A stretch of 64,000 nt of DNA. Origin: Roseivivax marinus (GTDB lineage: Bacteria; Pseudomonadota; Alphaproteobacteria; Rhodobacterales; Rhodobacteraceae). A program made the position numbers and the translations under genes. Positions 19,016 to 29,800 of the stretch are shown in pieces. The stretch's first letter is position 1. Every line of letters starts with the position of its first letter. The notes under the pieces are model-generated. The model worked only from the letters and a program-made list of their open reading frames with translations. It had not been told where the DNA came from and searched no databases. The stretch is taken from assembly GCF_900109705.1 (NCBI RefSeq), contig NZ_FOAI01000010.1, forward strand, positions 1 through 64,000, given 5' to 3'.

Positions 19016-19677
19016 TGATCTTTGCCGCGGGGTTCGGCACGCGCATGGGCGCGCTGACCGCAACGCGGCCCAAACCCCTGATCGAGGTCGGCGGCCGCGC
19101 GCTGCTGGACCGCACGCTCGACCTCGCGCGGGATCACGGCATGACGCGTATCGTGGTGAACGCCCATTACCGCGCCGAACAGATCGAGGCGCATCTGGCG
19201 GGCAGCGAGGTCGCCGTCTCGGTCGAGATGCCCGATATTCTCGACACCGGGGGCGGTCTTCGGGCGGCACTGCCGCTGCTGGGCGGCGGAACGGTCTTCA
19301 CCTCGAACGCCGACAACGTGTGGGACGGACCGAACCCGTTCGACGTGCTGGCCGACGCGTGGCAGCCGGACCGGATGGATGCACTGCTTCTGACCGTGCC
19401 CCTGTCCCATGCTGTGGGCCGGAAGGGCGATGGCGACTTCGCCATGGCGGCGGACGGGCGACTGTCGCGCAAGGGGATGCGGGTCTATCCCGGCGTGCAG
19501 ATCCTCAAGACCGAGGCGCTGGCCGACATTCCCGACCGGGTGTTTTCGCTCAACGCCGTGTGGGACCGGATCGCGGCGAGGGGTCGTCTCTTCGGCGCGC
19601 ATTATCCCGGCCGCTGGTGCGACGTGGGCCATCCCGAAGGCATCGCGCTGGCCGAGGCTGTTCTGGAGGGCCGCTGA
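19000..19677 (+). CDS. murU: N-acetylmuramate-1-phosphate uridylyltransferase (MurU-like)
   Basis: A 225-residue nucleotidyltransferase: FAAGFGTRMGALT is the nucleotide-binding signature, TRPKPLIEVGG carries the catalytic Lys, and SNADNVW and WCDVGHPEGI match sugar-1-phosphate nucleotidylyltransferases of the MurU group. With AmgK it forms UDP-MurNAc from recycled muramic acid, bypassing MurA/MurB. It overlaps amgK by 16 bp and shares its stop with the start of addB (TGATG), so it belongs to one translationally coupled unit. Confidence 0.87.
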   Translation: MPDAVMIFAAGFGTRMGALTATRPKPLIEVGGRALLDRTLDLARDHGMTRIVVNAHYRAEQIEAHLAGSEVAVSVEMPDILDTGGGLRAALPLLGGGTVFTSNADNVWDGPNPFDVLADAWQPDRMDALLLTVPLSHAVGRKGDGDFAMAADGRLSRKGMRVYPGVQILKTEALADIPDRVFSLNAVWDRIAARGRLFGAHYPGRWCDVGHPEGIALAEAVLEGR

Positions 19678-22652
19678 TGTTTTCCACCGACCACGGACCG
19701 CGCCTCTTCGGTCTCGCCCCCGGAATCGATTTTGCCCGCGAGCTCGTCGCGGGGCTGCGCGCGCGGATGGAGGGCCAGCCGCCCGAGGCCATGGCGCGGG
19801 TCGAGCTGATCGTGAATACCGGACGGATGCGGCGTCGGATCGAGGAAGCCTTCGCCGAGGGCCCGCCGGGGTTCCTGCCGCGGATGCGGCTGCTCGACGC
19901 GCCGGTGGATCCAGTGGCCGAGGCCGACCTGCCGGCGCCGGTGTCGCCCCTCCGGAGACGGCTGGAATTGACGCGGCTGGTGTCGGGTCTTCTTGAGGCG
20001 CAGCCCGACCTCGCACCCAAGGCCGCGCTTTTCGATCTGGCCGACAGCCTCGCGGCGCTGATGGACGAGATGCAGATCGAGGGCGTGCCGCCCGAGGCGC
20101 TTTCGCGGCTCGATGTCAGTGACATGTCCGGCCACTGGGCACGCACCTTGCGGTTCCTGACCATCGTGCAAGGCTACTTCGACGCCGACAGCGCCCCGGA
20201 CGCGGCTTGCCTGCAGCGCCGGATCGTGGACGCGCGGATCGCCGCGTGGCAGGCCGCTCCGCCGGATCATCCGGTCGTGGTCGCGGGCTCGACCGGCTCG
20301 CGCGGAACGACCTTGCGGCTGATGGCTGCGGTGGCGCGGCTGCCGCAAGGCGCAGTGGTGCTGCCGGGCTTCGACACCGACATGCCGCGCCACGTCTGGG
20401 ACCAGCTGCTCGACGCCGAGCGGCGCACCGACCGGACGCAGCCCGGCGAGGATCATCCGCAATACCGCTTTGCCCGCCTGCTCGACGCGCTGGGCGCCGC
20501 GCCGCAGGACGTGATGCGCTGGACCGACGCCACGCCGCCCGCCCCGGCGCGCAACCGGCTGGTGTCTCTGGCACTGCGGCCCGCGCCGGTCACCGACCAG
20601 TGGCTGGAAGAGGGCCCGTCGCTTGGCCCGTTGGCCGAGGCGACCGACCGCGTGACGCTCGTCGAGGCCGCGACCCGGCGCGAAGAGGCCATGGCCATCG
20701 CTCTGCGTCTGCGGCAGGCGGCCGAGGACGGCGTGAGGGCCGCGCTCGTGACGCCGGACCGGCAGCTCAGCCGCATGGTGACCGCCGCGCTCGACCGGTG
20801 GGAGATCGTGCCGGATGACAGCGCCGGCGTGCCCGGCCACCTGAGCCCGCCCGGGCGCCTGCTGCGGCATGTCGCGGCGCTCTACCCCATCCCGCTGTCG
20901 GCCGAGGCGCTGATCGAGGTGCTGCGCCATCCACTGACGCACCGGGGCGACGACACCGCGCGACACGGTCTCTGGCGACAGGAACTGGACCTGTTCCTGC
21001 GCGGCACGCGCCGGCCGGAGGGCGCTCCGCCGGGACCGCATCCGTTTCCCGATGCCGAGGTGCTGCGCGCCTGGGGCGTGGCGGTGGGGGCCGAGGCCTG
21101 GGCCGGCTGGATCGTGGACACGTTCTGCCAGCCTCCCGTCGCGGGCCTGCGCCCTCTCGAGGACTGGGTGGCCGACCACGTCGCGCGCACGGAAGCCGTT
21201 GTGGCCGGCACCGCAGCCGACGATCCGTCTGAGCTCTGGGCCGAGGAGGCCGGCCGCACGCTGCGCGCCGCGGTCGATGCGCTGGCCCGCGAGGCCGACG
21301 CGGGCGCACCGCTGGATGCGCGCACCTATTCCGAGCTGTTCACCGGTATCCTGCAACGCGCAGAAGTGCGCCGCACCGAGGACGCGCACCCGCTGATCCG
21401 CATCTGGGGCACGCTCGAAGCCCGCGCGATGGGGGCCGATCTGATGATCCTCGGCGGACTGAACGACGGCAGCTGGCCCGAAATTCCCGCCGCCGACCCG
21501 TGGCTGAACCGCCGTATGCGAGCCGATACCGGCCTGTTGCTGCCCGAGCGCCGGATCGGGCTCTCGGCGCACGACTTCCAGCAGGCGGTGGCCGGCTCCG
21601 AGGCGTGGCTGACCCGCGCGCAGACTGCCGACGAAGCCGAGACTGTGCCCTCGCGCTGGGTGAACCGGCTCGCGAACCTGATGCGGGGTCTGGGCGCACA
21701 GGGCGGTCCCGAGGCGCTGGAGGCGATGCAGGCGCGTGGCGCGCGCTGGCTCGACATGGCCCGCGCGCTGGAAGAGCCGATCGCGACCCGTCCCGCGCCG
21801 CGTCCGTCGCCGGTGCCGCCGGTGGACGCGCGTCCGAAGAAGCTGAGCGTCACGCGGATCAAGACGCTGCTGCGCGATCCTTATGCCATTTACGCCCAGT
21901 CGGTCCTGCGGCTGCGCCCACTCGACCCGCTGCAACGCCCGCCCGATGCGCTGCTGCGCGGGATCGCGCTGCACGGCGTGGTCGAGCGGTTCGTCTCCGA
22001 GACGGTGGACACGCTTGAGGCGCTGACGCCGGAACGTCTCATGGCGGCCGCCGAAGCGGGGCTGGCCGAGGTGCCGTTCCCGGCGATCCGGCGGCTCTGG
22101 GCCGCGCGGCTGGCGCGGGTGTCGCGGGGCTTCGTGACCGACGAGGCCGAACGCCGCCGCCGCGCGCAGCCGCATCCCGACCGGCTGGAGGTCAAGGGCC
22201 GCGTGGACCTGCAAGGTCAGCCGTTCACCCTGACCGGTACCGCCGACCGTATCGATATCGACGAGCGGGGCGGGGCGTGGGTCTATGACTACAAGACGGG
22301 TGCGCCCCCGACGCAGAAGCAGGAGAGGCACTTCGACAAGCAGTTGCTGCTCGAGGCCGCGATGCTGATGCGCGGAGCCTTCCCCGATCTCGCGCCGCGC
22401 CACGTGGCGGGGCTGGTCTATATCGGGCTGGGCTCCAAGGCCGGGGAGGCCGCGCTCGACCTCGACGAGGTCTCGCCCGAGCAGATCTGGGACGAGTTCG
22501 CCCGGCTGATCGCCGCCATGCGCGCCGAGGACCACGGCTTCACCGCCCGGCGCGCCATGGAAGAGGACAGCCACGGCGGCGACTACGACCACCTGTCGCG
22601 TCTCGGCGAATGGGAGGTCACCGACACACCCGAAACGGAGCGCGTGGAATGA
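19677..22652 (+). CDS. addB: Double-strand break repair protein AddB
   Basis: A 991-residue helicase-like/nuclease subunit of the AddAB complex that resects DNA ends for recombination. The N-terminal half is an inactivated superfamily-1 helicase fold. A RecB-type PD-(D/E)xK nuclease lies at the C-terminus, with GIALHGVVERFV, DIDERGGAWVYDYKTG (catalytic Asp/Lys near residue 870) and QLLLEAAML. The cysteines that hold an iron-sulphur cluster in Firmicute AddB are absent here, as in the alphaproteobacterial form. Start ATG at 19677-19679 overlaps the murU stop, and the stop overlaps the addA start. Confidence 0.95.
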   Translation: MFSTDHGPRLFGLAPGIDFARELVAGLRARMEGQPPEAMARVELIVNTGRMRRRIEEAFAEGPPGFLPRMRLLDAPVDPVAEADLPAPVSPLRRRLELTRLVSGLLEAQPDLAPKAALFDLADSLAALMDEMQIEGVPPEALSRLDVSDMSGHWARTLRFLTIVQGYFDADSAPDAACLQRRIVDARIAAWQAAPPDHPVVVAGSTGSRGTTLRLMAAVARLPQGAVVLPGFDTDMPRHVWDQLLDAERRTDRTQPGEDHPQYRFARLLDALGAAPQDVMRWTDATPPAPARNRLVSLALRPAPVTDQWLEEGPSLGPLAEATDRVTLVEAATRREEAMAIALRLRQAAEDGVRAALVTPDRQLSRMVTAALDRWEIVPDDSAGVPGHLSPPGRLLRHVAALYPIPLSAEALIEVLRHPLTHRGDDTARHGLWRQELDLFLRGTRRPEGAPPGPHPFPDAEVLRAWGVAVGAEAWAGWIVDTFCQPPVAGLRPLEDWVADHVARTEAVVAGTAADDPSELWAEEAGRTLRAAVDALAREADAGAPLDARTYSELFTGILQRAEVRRTEDAHPLIRIWGTLEARAMGADLMILGGLNDGSWPEIPAADPWLNRRMRADTGLLLPERRIGLSAHDFQQAVAGSEAWLTRAQTADEAETVPSRWVNRLANLMRGLGAQGGPEALEAMQARGARWLDMARALEEPIATRPAPRPSPVPPVDARPKKLSVTRIKTLLRDPYAIYAQSVLRLRPLDPLQRPPDALLRGIALHGVVERFVSETVDTLEALTPERLMAAAEAGLAEVPFPAIRRLWAARLARVSRGFVTDEAERRRRAQPHPDRLEVKGRVDLQGQPFTLTGTADRIDIDERGGAWVYDYKTGAPPTQKQERHFDKQLLLEAAMLMRGAFPDLAPRHVAGLVYIGLGSKAGEAALDLDEVSPEQIWDEFARLIAAMRAEDHGFTARRAMEEDSHGGDYDHLSRLGEWEVTDTPETERVE

Positions 22653-25600
22653 GGGACGCGGCGACCCAGAGACAGGTGGACGCGGCCGCGCCCGGCTCCT
22701 CCACGTGGCTGTCGGCCAATGCCGGCTCGGGCAAGACGCGGGTGCTGACCGACCGGGTGGCGCGGCTGCTTCTGGAGGGTGTGGCGCCCGAGAACGTGCT
22801 GTGCCTGACCTACACCAAGGCCGCCGCGAACGAGATGCAGAACCGGCTGTTCCGGCGGCTCGGGGCCTGGGCGATGCTGGCCGAGGACGACCTGCGCGCC
22901 GAGCTGCGCGAACTGGGGGCCGAGGGCACGCTCGACCGCGTGGCGCTGCAGAAGGCCCGAACGCTCTTTGCCCGCGCGATCGAGACGCCGGGCGGCCTGA
23001 GGATCCAGACGATCCACTCGTTCTGCGCGTCGATCCTGCGGCGCTTTCCGCTGGAGGCGGGGGTCAGCCCGCAGTTTCGCGAGGTCGAGGACCGCGCTGC
23101 CGCGCGGCTGCGCGCCGAGATCCTCGACCACATGGCCGAAGGCGCCGAGGCGCCGCTGGTCGAGGGACTGGCCTCGCACTTCACCGGCGGGGACGACGAC
23201 ATCGACGACCTGCTGCAGGCCATCGTCGGGCGACGTCACGCCTTCCTGCCGCCGCGCCCGCCGCACGAGGTGCGTGCGCCCTACGACCTGCCCGACGGCT
23301 ACGACGCCGAGGACCTGCACGCGGAGGTATTCCTTGGCGGCGAGACCGAGCTGCTGGCGCGGCTTGCCACCGCCATGGGGCACAGCGACAAGAAGACCGA
23401 TCTCACCCAGGCCGCGCAGCTTTCGGGTCTGGTCGCGGGCGTGGACGCGCTTCCTGTGCTGGAAAAGGTCTTTCTGACCGGCTCGGGCGCGAAGGAGCCG
23501 TTCACCGCCAAGATCGGCGCCGTGCCCACGAAGAGCTTCCAGAAGAAGGCTGGGATCGACGACATCCTGCCCCGGGTCGACGACCTGATGCGGCGGGTCG
23601 AGGCCGCACGGCCGTTGCGGCTTTCCCTCGCCGGGGCCGAGCGCGACGTGGCCCTGCACCGCTTCGCCGCGGCATTCCTGACCCGCTACGACGCCGCCAA
23701 AGAGGCGCGCGGATGGCTCGATTTCGACGACCTGATCGAGAAGACGCGCATCCTGCTGGCCGAGAAGGCCGTGGCGGACTGGGTGCTCTACCGGCTCGAC
23801 GGCGGCATCGACCATATCCTCGTGGACGAGGCGCAGGACACCTCGCCGGTGCAGTGGAAGGTGATCGAACGGCTCGCGCAGGAGTTCACCGCCGGCTCGG
23901 GTGCGCGGGACGAGACCCGGCGCACGATCTTCGTCGTGGGTGACAAGAAGCAGTCGATCTACTCGTTCCAGGGTGCCGATCCCGCCGAGTTCGACCGGAT
24001 GCGCGAGGAGTTCGGCCAGCGTCTCGACGCGCTGGGCGCGCCGCTTGCCCGGATGACGCTGGCGCATTCGTTCCGCTCGGCCGCGCCGATCCTGCGGGCG
24101 GTGGACGCGACATTCGAAGGGCGCGAAGACAGCGGATTCTCTCCGGACGAGACCCACATCGCGTTCCATGACCGGATGCCCGGCCGCGTGGACCTCTGGC
24201 CGCTGGTGCCAAAGGCCGAGGCGGGCGAGCTGTCGCCATGGTTCGAACCAGTGGACCGGATCGGTGAGGCGCATCACGACAAGGTCCTGGCCGCCCGGGT
24301 GGCCGAGGCGATCGAGCGGATGATCGGCACCGAAACCCTGCCGGAACGCGCGAAGGACGGCAGCTTCGTCGCCCGTCCCGTGCGGCCAGACGACATCCTG
24401 ATCCTCGTGCGGGGGCGTGGGCAGACCTTCCGCGAGGTGATCCGCGCCTGCAAGGCGCGTGGTCTGCCGATGGCGGGGGCCGACCGGCTCAAGCTCATGG
24501 CGGAACTGGCGGTGAAGGACCTCGTGGCGACGCTGTCCTTCCTCGCCCAGCAGGAGGACGGACTGTCGCTGGCGGCTGCCTTGCGCTCTCCGCTCTTCGG
24601 GTTGTCCGAGGCCGACCTCTTTCGCATCGCTCACCCTCGCAAGGGCGGGCTGTGGGAAGCCCTGCGCGATGCCGAGGCGGACCATCCCCACGCGGTGGCG
24701 ATGCTGCGGGACCTGCGGGCGCAGACAGACTACCTCCGGCCGTTCGAGCTGATCGAGCGGATCCTGACCCGTCACGAGGGCCGCCGCCGCCTGATCGGGC
24801 GGCTCGGGGCCGAGGCCGAGGACGGGATCGAGGCGCTGCTGTCGCAGGCGCTGGTCTATGAAGAAGGTTCCGTGCCGTCGCTGACCGGGTTTCTGCAGTG
24901 GATGCAGACCGGCGAACTGGAGATCAAGCGCAGCGGCGATGCCGGGGGCGGGCGCATCCGGGTGATGACCGCGCACGGCGCCAAGGGGCTCGAGGCGCCC
25001 ATCGTGATCCTGCCCGATTGCCGGCCGCCGCAGTCGCGGGTGCGCGACCCCCTCCTACGGGCCGGTGACCGCGCGCTGTGGAAGATGAGCGGCGACAAGC
25101 CCGCGGTGCAGACCGACGCCGAGGACGCGCACAAGGCGCGCGACGCCGCCGAGCGTGACCGTCTGCTCTACGTCGCCATGACGCGGGCCGAACGCTGGCT
25201 GATCGTGGCGGCGGCTGGCGATCTGAAGTCCGCGGGCGAAGACTGGTACACCAAGGTCCGAACCGGGCTCGAACGCACCGACGCCGTGCCCCATGTCTTC
25301 GATTTCGGGGAGGCCGGGCAGGGCGAGGGGCTCCGGCTGGGCGACGACTGGTCGGGGCTTGAGCACGTGTCCGAGCCCGCGAAGGTCCACGTTCCGACGG
25401 TCCTGCCCGAGGCCCCCCGCGCGCCTCCGCCGGCGCCCGCGGTGCCCGTGGCGGTGCGGTCGCCCTCGGACCTTGGCGGGGCCAAGGCCCTGCCCGGCGC
25501 CGTCGGTGAGGACACGACCGAGGCCAAGGATCGCGGCACCGCGCTGCATCGGTTGCTCGAGGCGCTGCCACTGCGTCCACGCGACGGCTGGGCCCGCGAC

Positions 25601-26014
25601 GCCGTTCGGCTCGTGCCCGACCGAGACGATGTGCCCGACCTGCTCGCCGAGGCGGCGGCGGTGATCGACCATCCCGACTGCGCGGCCCTGTTCCGGGGCG
25701 ACGCGCTGGTCGAGGTGCCGCTGACCGCCGAGGTGCCGGTGGTGGGCCGGCTGACCGGCACGGTGGACCGGCTGATCCTCGGTGACGGCATCGTGACTGC
25801 CGTGGACTTCAAGTCGAACCGGACGGTGCCGGAAGATCCGGATGCTGTGCCCGAGGGGCTTTTGCGGCAGATGGGGGCCTACGACGCGATGCTGCGCTCG
25901 ATCTATCCCGACCGGGAGGTGCGCGTGGCACTTCTGTGGACCGCGCGTCCGGGTGTCATGACCCTGCCGCATGACCGGGTCGCGGCCGCGCTGGGACGGA
26001 CGCCGCCTCCTTGA
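22649..26014 (+). CDS. addA: Double-strand break repair helicase AddA
   Basis: A 1121-residue UvrD-type helicase with a C-terminal nuclease. Walker A is [10 protein letters not shown] (about 22-31), motif [12 protein letters not shown] (near 391-400), motif [18 protein letters not shown], motif [15 protein letters not shown] and motif [14 protein letters not shown]. The C-terminal RecB-like nuclease has [10 protein letters not shown] and [10 protein letters not shown] (catalytic Asp and Lys near 1053-1055). All motor and nuclease residues look intact. ATGA overlap with addB. trxA follows 86 bp later, the usual arrangement in this family. Confidence 0.97.
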   Translation: MRDAATQRQVDAAAPGSSTWLSANAGSGKTRVLTDRVARLLLEGVAPENVLCLTYTKAAANEMQNRLFRRLGAWAMLAEDDLRAELRELGAEGTLDRVALQKARTLFARAIETPGGLRIQTIHSFCASILRRFPLEAGVSPQFREVEDRAAARLRAEILDHMAEGAEAPLVEGLASHFTGGDDDIDDLLQAIVGRRHAFLPPRPPHEVRAPYDLPDGYDAEDLHAEVFLGGETELLARLATAMGHSDKKTDLTQAAQLSGLVAGVDALPVLEKVFLTGSGAKEPFTAKIGAVPTKSFQKKAGIDDILPRVDDLMRRVEAARPLRLSLAGAERDVALHRFAAAFLTRYDAAKEARGWLDFDDLIEKTRILLAEKAVADWVLYRLDGGIDHILVDEAQDTSPVQWKVIERLAQEFTAGSGARDETRRTIFVVGDKKQSIYSFQGADPAEFDRMREEFGQRLDALGAPLARMTLAHSFRSAAPILRAVDATFEGREDSGFSPDETHIAFHDRMPGRVDLWPLVPKAEAGELSPWFEPVDRIGEAHHDKVLAARVAEAIERMIGTETLPERAKDGSFVARPVRPDDILILVRGRGQTFREVIRACKARGLPMAGADRLKLMAELAVKDLVATLSFLAQQEDGLSLAAALRSPLFGLSEADLFRIAHPRKGGLWEALRDAEADHPHAVAMLRDLRAQTDYLRPFELIERILTRHEGRRRLIGRLGAEAEDGIEALLSQALVYEEGSVPSLTGFLQWMQTGELEIKRSGDAGGGRIRVMTAHGAKGLEAPIVILPDCRPPQSRVRDPLLRAGDRALWKMSGDKPAVQTDAEDAHKARDAAERDRLLYVAMTRAERWLIVAAAGDLKSAGEDWYTKVRTGLERTDAVPHVFDFGEAGQGEGLRLGDDWSGLEHVSEPAKVHVPTVLPEAPRAPPPAPAVPVAVRSPSDLGGAKALPGAVGEDTTEAKDRGTALHRLLEALPLRPRDGWARDAVRLVPDRDDVPDLLAEAAAVIDHPDCAALFRGDALVEVPLTAEVPVVGRLTGTVDRLILGDGIVTAVDFKSNRTVPEDPDAVPEGLLRQMGAYDAMLRSIYPDREVRVALLWTARPGVMTLPHDRVAAALGRTPPP

Positions 26015-26100
26015 CGCGACGCGGGGCCGTCCATAGCTTCGCCATCCGACGAACATCCCACGCGGGCCGCGGGCCCGCGCCCTCGATCAGGAGCTTCGAC

Positions 26101-26421
26101 ATGTCCACCGTAGCCGTCACCGACGCCACCTTCGATGAAGAGGTGAAAGGCGCCGACGTTCCCGTCGTCGTCGATTTCTGGGCCGAATGGTGCGGCCCGT
26201 GCAAGCAGATCGGCCCCGCGCTCGAAGAGCTCGCCGAGGAATACGGCGGCAAGATCAAGGTCGCGAAGGTCGACGTGGATCAGAACCCCGACACCGCGGC
26301 CGCCATGGGCGTGCGCGGCATCCCGGCACTGTTCATCTTCAAGGATGGTCAGGTCGTGTCGAACCGCGCCGGTGCGGCGCCGAAGGCCGCACTGAAGGGC
26401 TGGATCGACGAGTCGATCTGA
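26101..26421 (+). CDS. trxA: Thioredoxin 1
   Basis: A 106-residue thioredoxin with the redox-active WCGPC motif (about 31-35), buried acidic residue in [10 protein letters not shown], and the cis-proline of GIPALFIF. It is a general cytoplasmic disulfide reductant. It closes the addB-addA string and is followed by a strong terminator. The frame is open further upstream (from 26011), but the ATG at 26101 gives the exact family length. Confidence 0.97.
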   Translation: MSTVAVTDATFDEEVKGADVPVVVDFWAEWCGPCKQIGPALEELAEEYGGKIKVAKVDVDQNPDTAAAMGVRGIPALFIFKDGQVVSNRAGAAPKAALKGWIDESI

Positions 26422-26818
26422 TCGGGTCCGTCATGGCGAACCCAACGAAAACGGGGCGTGCGGGCATCACCGCGCGCCCCGTTTTTCGTTCCGCCGCCTG
26501 TGTTCGCCCTGCCTGCCGACGGCCACGAGACCATGCCGCACCGGCGCTGCCCGGAAAGTGGTGACACGCCGCGCGGCGGACCGGGAATGAGGCAAAAGAG
26601 CGGCTCGCATTTGCTCGGCCAGCCCCTCCGACAGGCTGAGAACTTCACTCCAAAGGATGAAGCCTTCCTCCCAAATGCGCCTTTTGATGGCGGGTTTGTG
26701 GCGGAATTGCGCCCTCTGAGCAATTGCGCGCCACGGTTCATCTGCCGGATATACTCATCAGTCGCTCCGCGTTTCCTGCGTGTGGCGGCGGACGGGTTCT
26801 CGGTGTGGAGTGAACGCA
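26422..26818. other. 397-bp intergenic region between trxA and the exopolysaccharide locus
   Basis: It holds the trxA terminator at 26448-26486 and then no convincing gene. The right half is AT-richer and contains the palindrome GCAATTGC (26720-26727) and a CGGAATTG at 26702-26709, plausible parts of a promoter/operator for the deacetylase gene that starts at 26819. Confidence 0.5.
26448..26486 (+). terminator. Rho-independent terminator after trxA
   Basis: AAAACGGGGCG...CGCCCCGTTTTT forms a long GC-rich stem with inner pairing of GCGGG-like arms and ends in a T-tract on the plus strand, 26 bp after the trxA stop. The A-tract on the opposite side would allow bidirectional use. Confidence 0.9.
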
Positions 26819-29800
26819 ATGCCGGCGCAGATCGGATCGAAGACAGTCGACGGAAGTCTCTCTGACTGGGATGGCGTGTCGCCGCTTTTCCGGTCTGCCG
26901 ATCCCGGTCAGTTCGCCCTCTGGGGCGAGACCGATGACGCCGGCGCGATCCTCGCGGTGGGGGGCAGCCTTCCCGTGGGCGGGACCACGACCTTCTGGCT
27001 CGACACCGACCTGAACCCCGCCACGGGCTACCGGATCTGGGGCTTCGCCGGCGGCGCCGAATACAATGTCGAAATCGGCGCGGACGGCTCTGCCACGCTC
27101 TATTCCGGGGGGCCGGGCCAGACGTTCGTGGCCGACCTCGAGGTCGCCCGCAGCGCCGACAAGACCGCGCTCGAGATTGCGCTGCCGCGCGATGTCCTGC
27201 CCTTCGGTACCCAGCTTCGGGTCCTGGCGGACGTCAACAACACGGTCTTTCTGCCCAACGACTATTCCAACATCTCGCTGATCGCCGGCCCGGCCGACAT
27301 TGCGCCGGTGCCGCCGGTCGCCGCGGGAGAAATCACGCTCGACGGCGACCTCGGTGACTGGGCTGGGACTGATCCGTTGTTCACCGCGGCGGGCGGCGAG
27401 ACCATCCGCGGCACGGTCTCGGGCGGCAGCCTCGCCATCGCGCTCGAGGCGCCCGTCCGCATCGGCGGCAGCACCACGGTGTGGCTCGACACCGATCTCG
27501 ACCGGGGCACCGGCTTCCAGATCTTCGGCTTTACCGGCGGTGCCGAATACAACGTCGAGATCGCCTCGGACGGCAGCGCGGCGCTCTATACCGGCGGGGC
27601 GGGGCAGACCTTCGTCGCCGATCTGGACGTGCGCATGAACGCCGACGGCACCGTGGCCGAGATCGCGGTGCCCACCGGTCTGGCGGGGATCGGCGACGCG
27701 GTTCGGTTTTATGCCGACATCAACAACCAGGTGTTCCTGCCGAACGACTTCGCGAACGTCGACCTCGTCGCAGGCACCGTGAGTGCGCCCGAGCAGCCGA
27801 CCGGTCCGGTGCCGTTCGGGACCTACACCATCGATGGCGCCATCGGCGACTTCGGAGCGGACGAACTGCTCTTCACCGCCGGGAACGGCGCGCGTCTCTA
27901 CGGTGACGTGATCGCCGAGGGTGGCGTGTTCGCGGTCAGCGCGCCGGGCGGTGTCGGCGCGACGACGACGATCTGGCTAGACACCGATCTCGACCGGGCC
28001 ACCGGCTACCAGGTGTTCGGCTCCACCGTGGGTGCGGAATACAATATCGAGATCGGTGCCGACGGCAGCGCCGCGCTTTACCAGGGCGGCGCGGGCCAGA
28101 CGCTGGTCGCGCCGCTGGATGCGCGCTCGAGCGCGGACGGCACCACCATCGAGGTCGCCCTGCCGCGCGGGCTGGCCGCGCTGGGCGACGAGGTGCGCGT
28201 CTTTGCCGACGTCAATAACCAGACGTTCCTGCCGGGCGACTACGCGACCGGCAACCTGATCGCGGGCACCCCGGCGCTGCCGGCGACCGCGCCGGACCTG
28301 CGCGTCGGTATCGTCTATTCCGAGACCACCGCGCAGAACTGGTTCAACCTGACGAACTACGGCCAGCTGGTCATGTCGGCGCAGAACCAGGCCATGCAGG
28401 CGGGAATCCCGTTCGACCTGCTCGGAGAGGCGGACCTGACCGACGCGGCGAAACTCGCCCAGTACGACGCGCTGGTCTTTCCCGGCTTCGCCAACGTACC
28501 GGCGGCCGACGTGGACGCCATCGCCCGCGCGCTCGACATCGCGGCACGCGCCGGGACCGGACTGATCGCGGCCGGCAACTTCATGACCAACGACGAGACC
28601 GGCGCGGCCCTCCCGGGCAATTCCTATGCCCGGATGCAGGCGCTGCTGGGTGTCACGCTCGACGGGTTCGGCACCACGCAGGGCATCGACGTGATCGCGC
28701 GCGGCGGCGCCAACCCGATCCTCGACGACTACGTCGCAGGAGCGACCGTCGACAGCTACGAGACCCTGACCGCCTACCAGCATTTCCGCGACGTGACCGG
28801 CTCGGGCGAGGTCCTGTTCGATCAGCGCGCGACGCTGAACGGCGTGACCACTACCGAGGAGGCCGCGATCGCCACCACGGTCAACGGTGGCCGCAACGTG
28901 CATTTCGCGACCGACGCGGTGATCGGCAATTCCAACATCCTGCACGAGGCCATCGACTGGGTGGCCAAGGACGACGCCGGCACCGCCGACGTGGGCCTCA
29001 GCCTGTCGCGCAACGAGTCGCTGTTCTACTCGCGCAACGACATGGACCTGTCGCAGGAATACTACGACGTGGTGGTCCAGAACCCTGGCGTCTACGACGT
29101 TCTGCTTCCCATCCTCGAGGACTGGAAGGCGCGCTACGACTTCGTCGGGTCCTACTACGTGAACGTGGGGGCCAACCCGCCGGACCTGCAGACCGACTGG
29201 ACGATCTCGCGACCCTACTACCAGCGTCTGCTGGACATGGGGAACGAGATCGGCAGCCACAGCTACACCCACCCCGACGACACCAACCTGCTGATGCCGG
29301 ACAACGCCGCGATCCTCGACCTCGCCGCGCGGGTGGTGCCGGGCGCCGCGGGCTCGGTGCTGCCGTGGCAGCTGACGGTGGTCGAACAGGCGCTTCTGGC
29401 CAATTCGTTCCGCTTCCAGTTCGAGACCTCGAAGCTGATGATCGAGCAGCAGCTCGGCATCGACGTAACCGGTGCCGCGGTTCCGGGCGCGCCCGAGAGC
29501 CTCGCGACCTCGCGCGAAATCATCCGCTTCTACGACTACATGTCGGGCGGATACGCGGGCGAGGGCGCCGGTTATCCCGGTGCGTTCGGCTACCTGACGC
29601 CGGACCTGCAGGATTCGGTCTACCTCGCGCCGAACATGTCCTTCGACTTCTCGCTGATCCAGTTCCAGAACCGCACGCCAGCCGAGGCGCTGGCGATCTG
29701 GAACGCCGAGTTCACCGACATCGTCACCAACGGCGAGACGCCGATCGTCGCCTTCCCGTGGCACGACTACGGACCGACCGAGTGGAGCTTCGACAACCAG

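Noticed and set aside
19602-22592. 996-codon open frame on the minus strand
   Set aside because: Antisense shadow of addB, which carries clear nuclease motifs.
22583-24976. 797-codon open frame on the minus strand
   Set aside because: Antisense shadow of addA, with no domain of its own.
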